In this document: in pieces, positions 23,759 to 32,383 of the stretch
Layout: every line of letters starts with the position of its first letter
How positions within the stretch are numbered: position 1 is the first letter of the stretch
NCBI GenBank assembly: GCA_937879875.1
Contig: CALFMN010000113.1
Span: 1 to 47,045, forward strand
DNA length: 47,045 nucleotides
Direction of reading: 5' to 3'
Source of the DNA: an uncultured Chloroflexota bacterium
GTDB lineage: Bacteria > Chloroflexota > Dehalococcoidia > CAUJGQ01
Notes under the pieces: generated by a model
Told to the model about the DNA's origin: nothing
The model's input: the letters and a program-made list of their open reading frames with translations, nothing else
Databases searched by the model: none
Translations under genes and position numbers: made by a program

Positions 23759-24856
23759 TCAGCGGCGCCTGAACTCCTCGATAGACCGTGCCGGTGTGCC
23801 GTCTTGCCTGGCGATCGGCAGCGTCACCGGCTTCGTGTAGGCGCCGAACGTCGGCTGCCAGGACGAGTGCTTGCCCGAGCCGCCCGCCACGATCACCAGC
23901 ATGTCCTCCGGCCGCTCGATGATCCGGCACATCGCTTCCGGGTCGTCCGGGGTGAAGCTGTTCAGCCGATCCAGCACGCCGTGGGTGAACTCGTGGCCGA
24001 GCTTGCTCACCGGGTAGCGCGCATGCTCGAACACGAACTGCTTCACATCGGCTTTGCTGAAGCCGTCGCGCGCGATCGTGGCGGCGTGCTCCGGGCCGAG
24101 CGTGAGCACCGGGTGGCCGTGGCCGAGGATGTTGTTGCTGCCAGCCTGGCCCATCGCACCGGCGATCGTCTTGAGGATACCCTCGCCGCTGTTGCTGTAG
24201 TGGTCCTGAATGTTGTGCGGCCCTTCGCAGCCGCAGAGCGTCACCGTGCTGGTTTCGGCGTCGAAGCCCAGTTCGACGTGCAGCGGCTGCCAGGGGTTTT
24301 CGGCCTCGTTCTCGGCGATGCAGTAGCTGTACTTGGCCGGGCTGCCCTGCGTGCTGCGGTCGCCGCTGCCGGGCAGACCGCCGCCGACGTTCATCATCAC
24401 CAGGCGGATGGCGCGGCCGATCGTGGCGTTGGCGCGCGTGCCCTGGCCGAAGCAGTTGTAGCCGCTGTTGATGCTCAGCTCTCTCGCGATCGGGCCGTTG
24501 ACGATCAGCAGCGGCGCGACGGGATGCGTCGTGGCCTGCACGCCGTCCGGATTGAAGCGCTCATCGCAGATCGCCTGGATTGCGGCGATGATTACCGGCA
24601 GATACTGCGGCAGGCAGCCGGCCATCACGGCGTTGACCGCGATCTTCTCGACCGTGGCCTCGCCCTGCCGCGGCGGCAGCACGCCGACGATCGCCAGCGG
24701 GTCGCGGTCGGTCCAGGCCAGCATCTCCGCGACGGCATTCTCCGTGGGCGGCACGATCGGCAGGCCGTCGGTCCAGCCGCGCTCGTAGAAGACGGTGTTG
24801 ATCTCCTGGAACGAAGCGGGAAGCTGCAGCGTGCGGGCGCGCGGTCCGTCGCTCAT
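23759..24856 (-). CDS. Conserved protein coupled to UGSC selenoprotein, unknown function
   Basis: A 365-residue soluble protein starting MSDGPRARTLQ at 24856. Distinct motifs are FYERGWTDGLPIVPPTENAV (about 22-41), VMAGCLPQYLPVI, NSGYNCFGQGTRANATIGRA, LCGCEGPHNIQDH and IVAGGSGKHSSW. Several conserved-looking Cys residues suggest redox or metal chemistry. No signal peptide is present. Its ATG overlaps the stop of the selenoprotein gene (ATGA at 24853-24856), so the two are translated together and probably form a complex or consecutive steps. I cannot assign a reaction. Confidence 0.8.
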   Translation of the reverse strand: MSDGPRARTLQLPASFQEINTVFYERGWTDGLPIVPPTENAVAEMLAWTDRDPLAIVGVLPPRQGEATVEKIAVNAVMAGCLPQYLPVIIAAIQAICDERFNPDGVQATTHPVAPLLIVNGPIARELSINSGYNCFGQGTRANATIGRAIRLVMMNVGGGLPGSGDRSTQGSPAKYSYCIAENEAENPWQPLHVELGFDAETSTVTLCGCEGPHNIQDHYSNSGEGILKTIAGAMGQAGSNNILGHGHPVLTLGPEHAATIARDGFSKADVKQFVFEHARYPVSKLGHEFTHGVLDRLNSFTPDDPEAMCRIIERPEDMLVIVAGGSGKHSSWQPTFGAYTKPVTLPIARQDGTPARSIEEFRRR

Positions 24857-25404
24857 GCGGCGCCTCCCCGCAGCACGGCGGCCACGGCCTGCGGCACCAA
24901 CGCTTCGGCTTTCGCCAGCACCTCCGGCTCGCGCAGGCCGCCGAGCGGGTGCTTCGTGATCGCAACGGGCAGATCCGGCAGCCCGCGCGAGCGCGACTCC
25001 AGTTTGAACAGTGAGAGAAATTCGTCGGTGCCGACCACGGCGGTGGGCACGCCCTCTTTTTCCAGCACGATCGCTGCCTGGACACTCCAGGCGGTGCAGG
25101 AGCCTCAATCGGCGCTGCCGACAAGCACAGCGGCGCACTGCTCCTTCAGCTCTTTGATCACCTGCGGCGAGGCCGGCCCCGCGACCGGCTTCTTGCGCAC
25201 GATCACGCCGGCCGCGCCGTAGCGATCTTTCAGCAGCCCGGCCACAGTCGTCATCAGCAAGCCCGCGTTGGCCTTGCCGTTGTCGAGCACGCCGATCGTC
25301 TTGCCGCGCAGGTCTTTCGTGCGCTCCGCAAGGGCCGCGCCGCTCTGCCGCGGTTGGGCGGTCGGGTCGTAGACGGTCATCAGCTCCTGGGCCAGACTGG
25401 TCAT
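24853..25404 (-). CDS. UGSC family selenoprotein (in-frame UGA read as Sec)
   Basis: A 183-residue protein if TGA at 25107-25105 is read as selenocysteine. Upstream is MTSLAQELMTVYDPTA, LRGKTIGVLDNGKANAG and ECAAVLVGSAD-like sequence; then TGA GGC TCC TGC gives Sec-Gly-Ser-Cys, and the same frame continues TAWSVQAAIVLEKEGVPTAVV, FLSLFKLE and PVAITKHPLGG to its stop at 24853. Sec-Gly-Ser-Cys is the motif that names the UGSC selenoprotein family, a thioredoxin-like U-x-x-C redox pair. A SECIS-like hairpin follows the UGA. The start is ATG 25404; a second Met eight codons in is possible. Ordinary gene calling would split it. selA, selB and selC are not in the window. Confidence 0.85.
25076..25092 (-). 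promoter_or_regulatory. Bacterial SECIS-like hairpin
   Basis: In the leftward transcript, 12 bases after the UGA, GCCTGGA pairs perfectly with TCCAGGC around the loop GTG (7-bp stem). The loop starts 19 bases after the UGA with G as its first base. This fits the general bacterial SECIS description (loop 16-37 bases after UGA, G in the first two loop positions). GCAC and GTGC outside the stem could extend it across an internal loop. Confidence 0.75.
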
Positions 25405-25518
25405 GCCGCACCTCGCCTTCGCATCGCCGGGCCGCGCCCGCCGCGCCTCCCGGCCGATCGCGTTGGGATCGTAGGCAGCGGTTTTACGCCCTGTCAACGA
25501 GAGGAGCGGCGCCCGGCC

Positions 25519-26451
25519 ATGACCAGAGAGATCGACCTGCTGATCGTCGGCGGCGGCGCCGCCGGGCTGACCGCGGGCCTCTATGCGGCCCGCTCGCGCA
25601 TCGACACGCTGCTGCTGGAGCGCATGGGGCCGGGCGGCCAGCTCGTGAACGTCGACCGCGTGGAGAACTACCCCGGCTTTCCCGACGGCATCCCCGGCCA
25701 CGAGCTGGGGCCGCTGATGGCGCAGCAGGCGCTGGACGCCGGCCTCGCGTTCGAATACGGCGAGGCGCAGGCGTTGCGTCCCGGCGCGGGGACGGATGGC
25801 CGCCATCTGGTGGAGAGCGACGGGGAGACGTTCGCCGCGCGGGCGCTGATTCTCGCGGGCGGCTCGACGCTGGCTCGGCTCATTGTGCCGGGCGAAGTCG
25901 AGTTCGAAGGTCGCGGCGTGTCGTACTGCGCCACCTGCGACGGCGAGTTTTTCCGCGACCAGCCCATCGTGGTGGCCGGCGGCGGCGACTCGGCGCTCGA
26001 CGAGGCGCTCTATCTGGCCGAGATCGCCTCCAGCGTGACGATCGTGCACCGGCGCCTCGCCTTCCGCGGCGCCCGCATCGCCCAGGAGCGGATTCTCGGA
26101 CGTCCGAACTGCCGCGTGCTCTGGAATGCGGCGCTGAGCGCGATTCTCGGAGACGAAATGGTGAACGCGGTCGAGGTGTCCAACGCTGAAGGCACGTCGC
26201 GCATCGAGGTGGCGGGCGTCTTCATCTACGTGGGGCTGAATCCAAACACGGCCTGGCTCAAGGGCGCGGTCGAGCTGGATGGCGGCGGGCACGTCGTGGC
26301 CGACCCGCGGCTGCAGACCAACGTTGCCGGCATCTATGCCGCCGGCGACCTGCGTCAGTATTCGGCGCGGCAGGTGGCCTCGTCGGTTGGCGACGGTGCG
26401 ACGGCGGCGATCTGGGCCGAGCGCTACCTGCGCGGCGTCGAGGCGCGCTGA
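25519..26451 (+). CDS. trxB: Thioredoxin reductase (TrxB-like)
   Basis: A 310-residue FAD/NAD(P)H flavoprotein. The FAD motif is GGGAAGLTAGLYAARS at the N-terminus; the redox-active disulphide is YCATCDGEFF (about 136); the NADPH motif is GGGDSALDEALYLA; and the C-terminal FAD contact is YAAGDLRQYSARQ. Length and motif order match bacterial TrxB, which reduces thioredoxin or similar dithiol proteins. It is transcribed divergently from the UGSC selenoprotein with 114 bases between starts, suggesting it may feed electrons to that protein. ATG 25519 is chosen by the family start; the Shine-Dalgarno GAGAGGAG is rather far upstream. Confidence 0.9.
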   Translation: MTREIDLLIVGGGAAGLTAGLYAARSRIDTLLLERMGPGGQLVNVDRVENYPGFPDGIPGHELGPLMAQQALDAGLAFEYGEAQALRPGAGTDGRHLVESDGETFAARALILAGGSTLARLIVPGEVEFEGRGVSYCATCDGEFFRDQPIVVAGGGDSALDEALYLAEIASSVTIVHRRLAFRGARIAQERILGRPNCRVLWNAALSAILGDEMVNAVEVSNAEGTSRIEVAGVFIYVGLNPNTAWLKGAVELDGGGHVVADPRLQTNVAGIYAAGDLRQYSARQVASSVGDGATAAIWAERYLRGVEAR

Positions 26452-26512
26452 GCCGGCCCGTGCTCTGCGATACTGAATGTGTCTGACGCGGCGTTCGAGA
26501 GGAAACACGGCG

Positions 26513-27124
26513 ATGGTCGTAAAGCGCAAGCACGCAGAAACAGCCGACTGGCAGCCGGAGCGCCGGCGGTTCAGCACTGATGAGTACGAGCGCATGATCG
26601 AGGCCGGCGTGTTCCAGCGGCCCGAGCGCATCGAGCTCATCGAAGGGGAGATCCTGTGCATGGCGGCGATCGGCACGCGTCACTGGCGGGCGGTGAATCT
26701 GTTCGCGGAGTTCCTTTTGCCCCCTCTGGTCGGGAGAGCGATCGTCTCAATTCAGTCCTCGATTCGGCTATCTGAAGGCTCCGAGCCAGAGCCCGATGTC
26801 GCTGTCCTGCGCAGACCGCACGACTACTATCTGGGCCGGTTGCCGGGACCATCGGATGTCTTGCTCTTGATCGAGGTCGCCGACACGACTCTTCCGTACG
26901 ATCGGCAACGAAAGCTGCCGTTGTACGCCGCTGCCGGAATCCTGGAGACGTGGTTGTTCGACCTCGAGCATGAGCGGGCGACGCTGCATCGCGAGCCAGC
27001 CGCGGATGGTTACAGGAGCGTCACGACCGTCGAACGTGGCGGCAGGCTCTCTCCGCTCGCCTTCCCTGATATCGTGCTTGCAGTGGATGACGTGCTGGGG
27101 CCACCGGCCGAGCAGGCGCGCTGA
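26513..27124 (+). CDS. Uma2 family endonuclease (copy 1)
   Basis: A 203-residue protein with the Uma2 (DUF820) PD-(D/E)xK-like core: RIELIEGEILCMAAIGTRH, SEPEPDVAVL (metal-binding Asp), and LLIEVADTTLPYDRQRKLPLYAAAGILETWLFD (catalytic Glu-x-Ala-Asp and Lys). The biological role of this family is unsettled; the group expands strongly in cyanobacteria and Chloroflexota. The start is ATG 26513 after GAGAGGAA. A paralogue follows 32 bases downstream, so the pair is a tandem duplication. Confidence 0.85.
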   Translation: MVVKRKHAETADWQPERRRFSTDEYERMIEAGVFQRPERIELIEGEILCMAAIGTRHWRAVNLFAEFLLPPLVGRAIVSIQSSIRLSEGSEPEPDVAVLRRPHDYYLGRLPGPSDVLLLIEVADTTLPYDRQRKLPLYAAAGILETWLFDLEHERATLHREPAADGYRSVTTVERGGRLSPLAFPDIVLAVDDVLGPPAEQAR

Positions 27125-27156
27125 GCCGGCGGTGCCAGAGCTGGAGGAGCATAGCC

Positions 27157-27762
27157 GTGGTTGCAAAGCGCGAGCCCAAAGAGACAGCGGAATGGCAGCC
27201 GGAGCGCCGCCTGTTCAGCATCGACGAGTATGAGCGCATGGCCGAAGCGGGCGTTCTGCATGAAGACAGCCATGTCGAGTTGCTCGACGGAGAGGTTCTT
27301 TGCATGGCCGCAATCGGTGCAAGGCACTCGGCGTGCCTGAGCCGCTTTTATGAGTGCGTCCAGGCCACCGTTTCGGCCACGGCCATCGTTCGGATACAGA
27401 TGCCAATCCGCTTGCCCCCGCGCTCGGAGCCCGAGCCGGATGCTGTGCTCGTGCGTCGCCGCGAAGACCACTACGAAGCCGCGAATCCGGGACCAGAAGA
27501 CGTTCTCCTGCTGGTTGAGGTCGCGGATAGCTCGCTGCTGTTCGACCGAGAGCGCAAGCTGCCGCGCTACGCCGCGGCGGGTGTCCCGGAGACATGGATC
27601 TTCGACATCGGCGGCGACCGGGCGCTGGTGCATCGCCGCCCGCGCGGCCGCCGCTACACGGATGTCTCCATTGTGGAGCGCGGCGGCACACTGACACCGC
27701 TCGCCTTTCCGGGCCTGACGCTGAAGCTCGATGACGTGCTGGGGCCGCCAGCGCAAGCGTAG
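27157..27762 (+). CDS. Uma2 family endonuclease (copy 2)
   Basis: A 201-residue paralogue of the preceding gene: HVELLDGEVLCMAAIGARH, SEPEPDAVLV and LLVEVADSSLLFDRERKLPRYAAAGVPETWIFD show the same catalytic pattern. GTG 27157 follows GGAGGAG at 27142-27148. The two copies keep the same ends (LGPP near the C-terminus) but differ through the middle, so the duplication is not recent. Confidence 0.85.
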   Translation: MVAKREPKETAEWQPERRLFSIDEYERMAEAGVLHEDSHVELLDGEVLCMAAIGARHSACLSRFYECVQATVSATAIVRIQMPIRLPPRSEPEPDAVLVRRREDHYEAANPGPEDVLLLVEVADSSLLFDRERKLPRYAAAGVPETWIFDIGGDRALVHRRPRGRRYTDVSIVERGGTLTPLAFPGLTLKLDDVLGPPAQA

Positions 27763-27771
27763 CGAGCCGGT

Positions 27772-29661
27772 TCAGCCCGCCGCCTCCACGGCCTGCGCGG
27801 CGGCCTCCCAGGCGGCCATCAGCGCGTGCAACTGCCGCTCCGCCTCGGCATAGGCGGCGCCGACTTCACCCGTCTGTTCCGCATCGCGTGCGGCGCTGGC
27901 GCGCTCCAACTCCGCCGCAAGCGCACGAATGCGGCGCTCCGCGGCCTCGACATCGGCTTCGAGCTGCGCGACTGCCTTCGCCCGCTTCGCCTGTTCGCGG
28001 CTCGGCGACACCGGCTGCCGGCGCACTGGCGGCGCGACCTCTGCCGGCCGTACCAGCTTCGGCTGCTCTGCCGGCATCTCGATCACACCGCCGTCCACCA
28101 TCGCCACCGTCCCGTGCTGAATCAGCCAGGTCTTCGTCGCCAGGTTCTGGATCAGCGTGCGGTCGTGCGTGACGAAGAGGATCGTGCCCTGATAGCCGTC
28201 GAGCACGGCCTCCAGTGCCTCGCGCGCCGCGATGTCGAGGTGATTCGTGGGCTCGTCCAGCAGCAGCAGGTTCACGTCGTCGGCGCTGAGCTTGGCCAGC
28301 GCCAGCCGGCTGCGCTCGCCGCCCGAGAGTGTGCCGACCGGCTGCTCGATCGTATCGCCGCGGAACAGGAAGCGGGCGAGCAGATCACGCGCCTCCTGCA
28401 GCGGCATGTTGCGTGTGGCCAGCAGCTCGTCGAGGACGCTGCGGCGATCGTCTAAATGCTCGGTGCCCTGGCGGTAGTAGCCCGGACGCGCATTGGCGCC
28501 GAGCGTGATCGTCCCGTGGGCCGGCCCGCGCTCGCGCATCAGCGTGCGCAGCAGCGTGGTCTTGCCGGTGCCGTTGTCGCCGACGATGGCGACGCGCTCG
28601 CCACGCTCCACCTCGACCTTCTTCGGGAAGCGCAGCAGCTCGTTCGCCGCGTTGCCGGGCTGCGCGATCACGACGCCTTCCAGCAGCAGCGCGACGCGCC
28701 CCGTGCGGCTCGCCTTGCCCAGCCGGATCGAGACCGACTGCTCCTCCCGCGGGCGGTCGAGCCGTTCGACGCGATCGAGCCGCGTTTGCAGGCCGCGCGC
28801 CCAGCGCGCCCGCTGGCCCTCTTTGTAGCGGCGGATCAGCTCTTCTTCCCGCTCGATCTTCTCGCGCTGGCGCTCGTACTGGTCGCGCTGGCGGGCGAGC
28901 TGCTCGTCCCGCTGCTGCACGAAGGCCGAGTAGTTGCCGCGGTAGGCGGTCAGGCGCTCGCGGCGCAGATCCCAGATCTCCGTCGCGACGCGGTCGAGAA
29001 AGAAGCGGTCGTGCGACACGACCACGACAGCGCCGGGCCAGCGGCCGAGAAACCCCTCCAGCCAGCCGATGCCGGCGATGTCGAGATGGTTGGTCGGCTC
29101 GTCCAGCAGCAGCACGTCCGGTTTCGCAAGCAGCACGCGGGCGAGGGCGATGCGCGACTGCTCGCCGCCGCTCATGCCTTGCGCCGGCTGGTTCCATAGC
29201 CGCTCCGGTAAGCGCAGGCCAGCCAAAATCTCTTCGGCCGCGGCGCGGTAGCGATAGCCGCCCTCCGCCTCGAAGCGGCGCGTCAGCGCGTCGTAGCGAT
29301 CGGCCGCGGCGGAAACCGCCTCGCCCTGCGCCTCCGTCAGGGCGTGGGCCGCAGCCTCGATCGCGTGCTCCAGTTCGGCAAGATGAGCGATGCCCGACAG
29401 CACCTCCTCGCGCACCGTGCGGCCGGGCGCGACGTGCGGAATCTGCGGCACGTAGCCCAGACGGCTGCCGCCCGCCAGTGCGATCTGGCCGCCGTTCGGC
29501 CGCTCTTCGCCCGCGACGAGGCGCAGCAGCGAGGTCTTGCCCGCGCCGTTGGGGCCGACCAGGCCGACGCGGTCGCCGGCATCGAGCCGCGCGCTGATGT
29601 GCGAGAGCACGTCGCGGCCGCCGTAGGCCAGCGAGATGTCGGAGATGGTGATCAACGGCAT
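27772..29661 (-). CDS. ABC-F family ATPase
   Basis: A 629-residue protein, MPLITISDISLAYGG start at 29661, with two ABC domains and no membrane segments. Domain 1: Walker A GPNGAGKTS, signature MSGGEQSRIALARVLL, Walker B VLLLDEPTNHLD. An Arg/Glu-rich coiled linker (about 240-310) contains the ABC-F arm/P-site tip region. Domain 2: GDNGTGKTT, LSGGERSRLALAKLS, LLLLDEPTNHLD. A C-terminal coiled coil follows (EQAKRAKAVAQLEADVEAAERRIRAL). ABC-F proteins act on the ribosome in translation or antibiotic protection; which role applies here is unclear. Confidence 0.92.
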   Translation of the reverse strand: MPLITISDISLAYGGRDVLSHISARLDAGDRVGLVGPNGAGKTSLLRLVAGEERPNGGQIALAGGSRLGYVPQIPHVAPGRTVREEVLSGIAHLAELEHAIEAAAHALTEAQGEAVSAAADRYDALTRRFEAEGGYRYRAAAEEILAGLRLPERLWNQPAQGMSGGEQSRIALARVLLAKPDVLLLDEPTNHLDIAGIGWLEGFLGRWPGAVVVVSHDRFFLDRVATEIWDLRRERLTAYRGNYSAFVQQRDEQLARQRDQYERQREKIEREEELIRRYKEGQRARWARGLQTRLDRVERLDRPREEQSVSIRLGKASRTGRVALLLEGVVIAQPGNAANELLRFPKKVEVERGERVAIVGDNGTGKTTLLRTLMRERGPAHGTITLGANARPGYYRQGTEHLDDRRSVLDELLATRNMPLQEARDLLARFLFRGDTIEQPVGTLSGGERSRLALAKLSADDVNLLLLDEPTNHLDIAAREALEAVLDGYQGTILFVTHDRTLIQNLATKTWLIQHGTVAMVDGGVIEMPAEQPKLVRPAEVAPPVRRQPVSPSREQAKRAKAVAQLEADVEAAERRIRALAAELERASAARDAEQTGEVGAAYAEAERQLHALMAAWEAAAQAVEAAG

Positions 29662-29830
29662 CGACAACTGTCCGGCGCGGCAGCCCCGGCCGCGCGACAT
29701 GAAATGACCGCCTGCTGCCACGCCGTCGCGGCTGCATGCGGCCGTGGGGAATGTTGAGCAAGCCCGTATGGGCGCCCGCTTCTGGATAGTGTATCGAGCG
29801 GGCGAAAACGGCGTCAAACCAATCCGAGCG

Positions 29831-29947
29831 CTACGCACGCGTGTGCGGCCCGAGCCGGTCGTGCGAGCGCCGGTTCCGTGACGCGAAGATCAGCGCGACG
29901 ATGCTGCCGACGACGATAATGATAATCAGCGCGATGAGTACGCCCAC
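29831..29947 (-). CDS. Small single-pass membrane protein
   Basis: A 38-residue frame, GTG 29947 to TAG 29831, encoding MGVLIALIIIIVVGSIVALIFASRNR and a basic hydrophilic tail. An AAGGG lies six bases upstream. The perfect hydrophobic helix and positive-inside tail make it more than chance, but there is no family assignment. It lies between the divergent reductase gene and ABC-F. Confidence 0.45.
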   Translation of the reverse strand: MGVLIALIIIIVVGSIVALIFASRNRRSHDRLGPHTRA

Positions 29948-30099
29948 GGTCTGCCCTTTACGGTGCGGGCATCTGCCGCCGCTTGGCGACCCACCGGGCC
30001 TATTCTGGTACGAGCGCCGTCCGCGTCACTCCGCCGGCGACGCGTGCGCCCGCAGAGCTACGCCGCCCCGAGCGCGGCCTGCGCGATAATGAGGGAGCT

Positions 30100-31104
30100 A
30101 TGAGCCGTGAACTGTTCGATCTGACGATCATCGGCGCGGGGCCGACGGGCCTGTTCGCCGCCTTTTATGCCGGTCTGCGCGGCATGAAAACCAAGCTGTT
30201 GGAGGCGCTGCCCGAGCCGGGTGGCCAGCTTGCCGTGCTTTATCCGGAGAAGTTCATCTACGACGTGCCGGGCCATCCCAAGATCCTGGCGCAGGATCTG
30301 GTCACGCAGCTTTTGGCGCAGTGCGAGCTGTTCCAGCCGGCGTTCTGCTTCGAGCAGCGCATCGACACGCTCACCCGCGCCGACTTCGACGGCGAGGAGG
30401 TCTGGCGGCTGGGCACGCCGGTGGAGGCGCACTACTCGCGTACGGTGCTGATCAGCGCGGGCATCGGCGCCTTCTCGCCGAACAAGATCGACCGCGCCCA
30501 CGTCGAGGATTTCGAGGGCCGCGGCGTTTTCTACTTCGTCAAGGACAAACGGCGCTTCCGCAACCAGCGCATCCTGATCGTCGGCGGCGGCGATACGGCG
30601 GTGGACTGGTGCCTGAACCTGAAAGACTGGGCGCAGGAGATCACGCTGATTCACCGCCGCGACCAGTTCCGCGCCCACGAGGCGAGCCTGGCGGCGCTGC
30701 GCATGAGCGGCATTCCCATGCTCACGTTCTGGGAGCTGAAGCGCGTCTACGGCGAGGGCCGTATGCAGGGCGCGACGATCTTCGAGAACCGCACCGGCGA
30801 GGAGCGCGAGCTTGAGGTCGACGCTGTGCTGATTAACATCGGCTTCAAGGCGGCGCTGGGGCCGATCGAGTCGTGGGGCGTGCAGCTTGCCGATACGCGG
30901 CATATCCACGTGGACGGTTTCATGGAGACGAACCTGCCGGGCATCTTTGCGGCGGGCGACATCGCGGCCCAGGAGGGCTCGGAGCCGCTGAACCTGATCG
31001 TCACCGGCTTCGCGCAGGCCGCGATCGCCGCCAACGCCGCCAAACGCGCCATCGATCCGAAGGCAAGGCTCTTCCCTGGCCATTCGAGCGAGCTGAAGCT
31101 CTAA
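30100..31104 (+). CDS. Ferredoxin/flavodoxin-NADP reductase (TrxR-like type)
   Basis: A 334-residue flavoprotein starting MSRELFDLTIIGAGPTGLFAAFYAG. It has the FAD motif GAGPTG, an NADP motif VGGGDTAVDWCLNL and the C-terminal FAAGDIAAQEG, but no CxxC redox pair, which separates it from thioredoxin reductase and matches the YumC-type ferredoxin-NADP reductases. It would move electrons between NADPH and ferredoxin or flavodoxin in the cytoplasm. AGGGAG precedes ATG 30100 at a short distance. Confidence 0.88.
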   Translation: MSRELFDLTIIGAGPTGLFAAFYAGLRGMKTKLLEALPEPGGQLAVLYPEKFIYDVPGHPKILAQDLVTQLLAQCELFQPAFCFEQRIDTLTRADFDGEEVWRLGTPVEAHYSRTVLISAGIGAFSPNKIDRAHVEDFEGRGVFYFVKDKRRFRNQRILIVGGGDTAVDWCLNLKDWAQEITLIHRRDQFRAHEASLAALRMSGIPMLTFWELKRVYGEGRMQGATIFENRTGEERELEVDAVLINIGFKAALGPIESWGVQLADTRHIHVDGFMETNLPGIFAAGDIAAQEGSEPLNLIVTGFAQAAIAANAAKRAIDPKARLFPGHSSELKL

Positions 31105-31219
31105 CACCGCAGCCAGCGTCCTCCGAGGCCGGTATCGCCATCGCCTCGCTTACGGGCAGCGGCGCGGCGTGCCAGGGTATTCTGTGTGCATGACGTAGGA
31201 GAAGGCGATAGCGGGATCG

Positions 31220-31471
31220 ATGGAATCGATCGATGTGAGCGCCATGCCGGAGCTGGCACGGCTGGCGCAGGAGGTTGCGGGCACCGGGGAGGCTCACCTG
31301 TTGGGCCCAGTCGCAACCGCGCTGGCGTTCCTCTCGCCGGCGCCCAGAACCCCGCGGCACCGGTCGGGCCGGCGGATCTCCGAATCGGACATTGAGGCTG
31401 CGCTTGCAACCGCCGGCGGCTGGGAAGGATTCGCCGCTGCCGATGCGCTCAAGCGTGCGCTGAAACGGTAA
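31220..31471 (+). CDS. Small antitoxin-like protein
   Basis: An 83-residue protein: MESIDVSAMPELARLAQEV, a middle with LLGPVATALAFLSPAPRTP, then a C-terminal helix SESDIEAALATAGGWEGFAAADALKR. The layout resembles small antitoxins that precede PIN-domain toxins in high-GC bacteria, but no toxin gene follows, so it would be an orphan. Shine-Dalgarno support is weak. Confidence 0.45.
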   Translation: MESIDVSAMPELARLAQEVAGTGEAHLLGPVATALAFLSPAPRTPRHRSGRRISESDIEAALATAGGWEGFAAADALKRALKR

Positions 31472-31537
31472 GTTGGTCGCGGTTGGGGGCCAGTGGCTGT
31501 CCGCCGCCGGTCCAGCGTCTCTTTGCTGGCTTCCGGG

Positions 31538-32014
31538 TCAGAGGGTGATTTGTCCGAAGTTCCAGCCGGTGATCTCGGTGAGACGGCCGCGCCATAGCGG
31601 CAGCCGCAGTGGTGTTGGTTGAGCACCGTACACGAGGACATTCTTCAGGTGAAGGTACGTCGGCAGGAGCCGCTGGGCGTCAGCGAGAGTCTCCTCGACG
31701 ACCGCAGGCGGGTTCTCGCTGCTCGCGATCTCATCGGCGATGGCTTGACGCTTGGCGGCGCTGTCCTGTACCTGTTCCTGTGCTTGACTGCGTAACTTGC
31801 CGAAATACTCGGTCCAGGGCGACGCTCCTTCGCCTACGCGTTTCCAGGCTTCACCAAGCGCTTCGCCAGCCAGACCGAAGAATTCTGCCGGCGTGATTGG
31901 CTGGCCGCTGATAAGCAAACCGCCGACGGTGACGGTGATGCTGACGGAGAATTGCAGGGCGTACATGGACAGCAGAAACTGTGCAAGCCAGTCATCTCTG
32001 GTTGATTCAGTCAT
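31538..32014 (-). CDS. Hypothetical protein with one N-terminal hydrophobic segment
   Basis: A 158-residue protein, ATG 32014 preceded by AAGGGA. After a short hydrophilic start (MTESTRDDWLAQ), residues 13-40 are hydrophobic (LLSMYALQFSVSITVTVGGLLISG), then comes an amphipathic Ala/Glu/Gln-rich helix and a C-terminal basic region. I recognise no family. It and the toxin-antitoxin genes next door have less extreme GC than most of the window, suggesting a small accessory insertion. Confidence 0.6.
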   Translation of the reverse strand: MTESTRDDWLAQFLLSMYALQFSVSITVTVGGLLISGQPITPAEFFGLAGEALGEAWKRVGEGASPWTEYFGKLRSQAQEQVQDSAAKRQAIADEIASSENPPAVVEETLADAQRLLPTYLHLKNVLVYGAQPTPLRLPLWRGRLTEITGWNFGQITL

Positions 32015-32086
32015 AGCTGTTCCCTTTTCATACGTCGTACATTGTCGTACGCTCGTAGCGTACGGCGAAGTGTTGAGGTTGGCAAC

Positions 32087-32383
32087 GTGCATCCAGCCGG
32101 GGCCATCGGCTTCGAGTGGGATGACTCCAACGAAGAGCACCTCGCCCGTCACCGGATCGAGCCGTGGGAGGTTGAAGAGGTCTTCGACAACCAGCCGGTG
32201 TGGCTGCCGAACAAGGCAAGCGGCAGCGGCGATTGGCTGATGGTTGGTCACACAAACGGTAACCGGCCGCTCTCGATTGTGGTGCAGGTGATCGAGGAGA
32301 CGGAGGAGTTGCGGGCGTTTACCGGCTGGGCCTCGACTCCACGCGAGCGCGATATCTATCGACGGCAACGGGGGCGGAGATGA
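32087..32383 (+). CDS. BrnT-like toxin
   Basis: A 98-residue protein from GTG 32087 (GAGG eight bases upstream). The order IGFEWDDSNEEHLARHRIEPWEVEEVFDN, then a beta region ending in RAFTGWASTPRERDIYRRQ, matches BrnT, an RNase toxin with a RelE-like fold. Its stop overlaps the ATG of a ribbon-helix-helix gene (ATGA, 32380-32383), the usual toxin-then-antitoxin order in BrnTA. Catalytic residues are not certain from this alone. Confidence 0.65.
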   Translation: MHPAGAIGFEWDDSNEEHLARHRIEPWEVEEVFDNQPVWLPNKASGSGDWLMVGHTNGNRPLSIVVQVIEETEELRAFTGWASTPRERDIYRRQRGRR

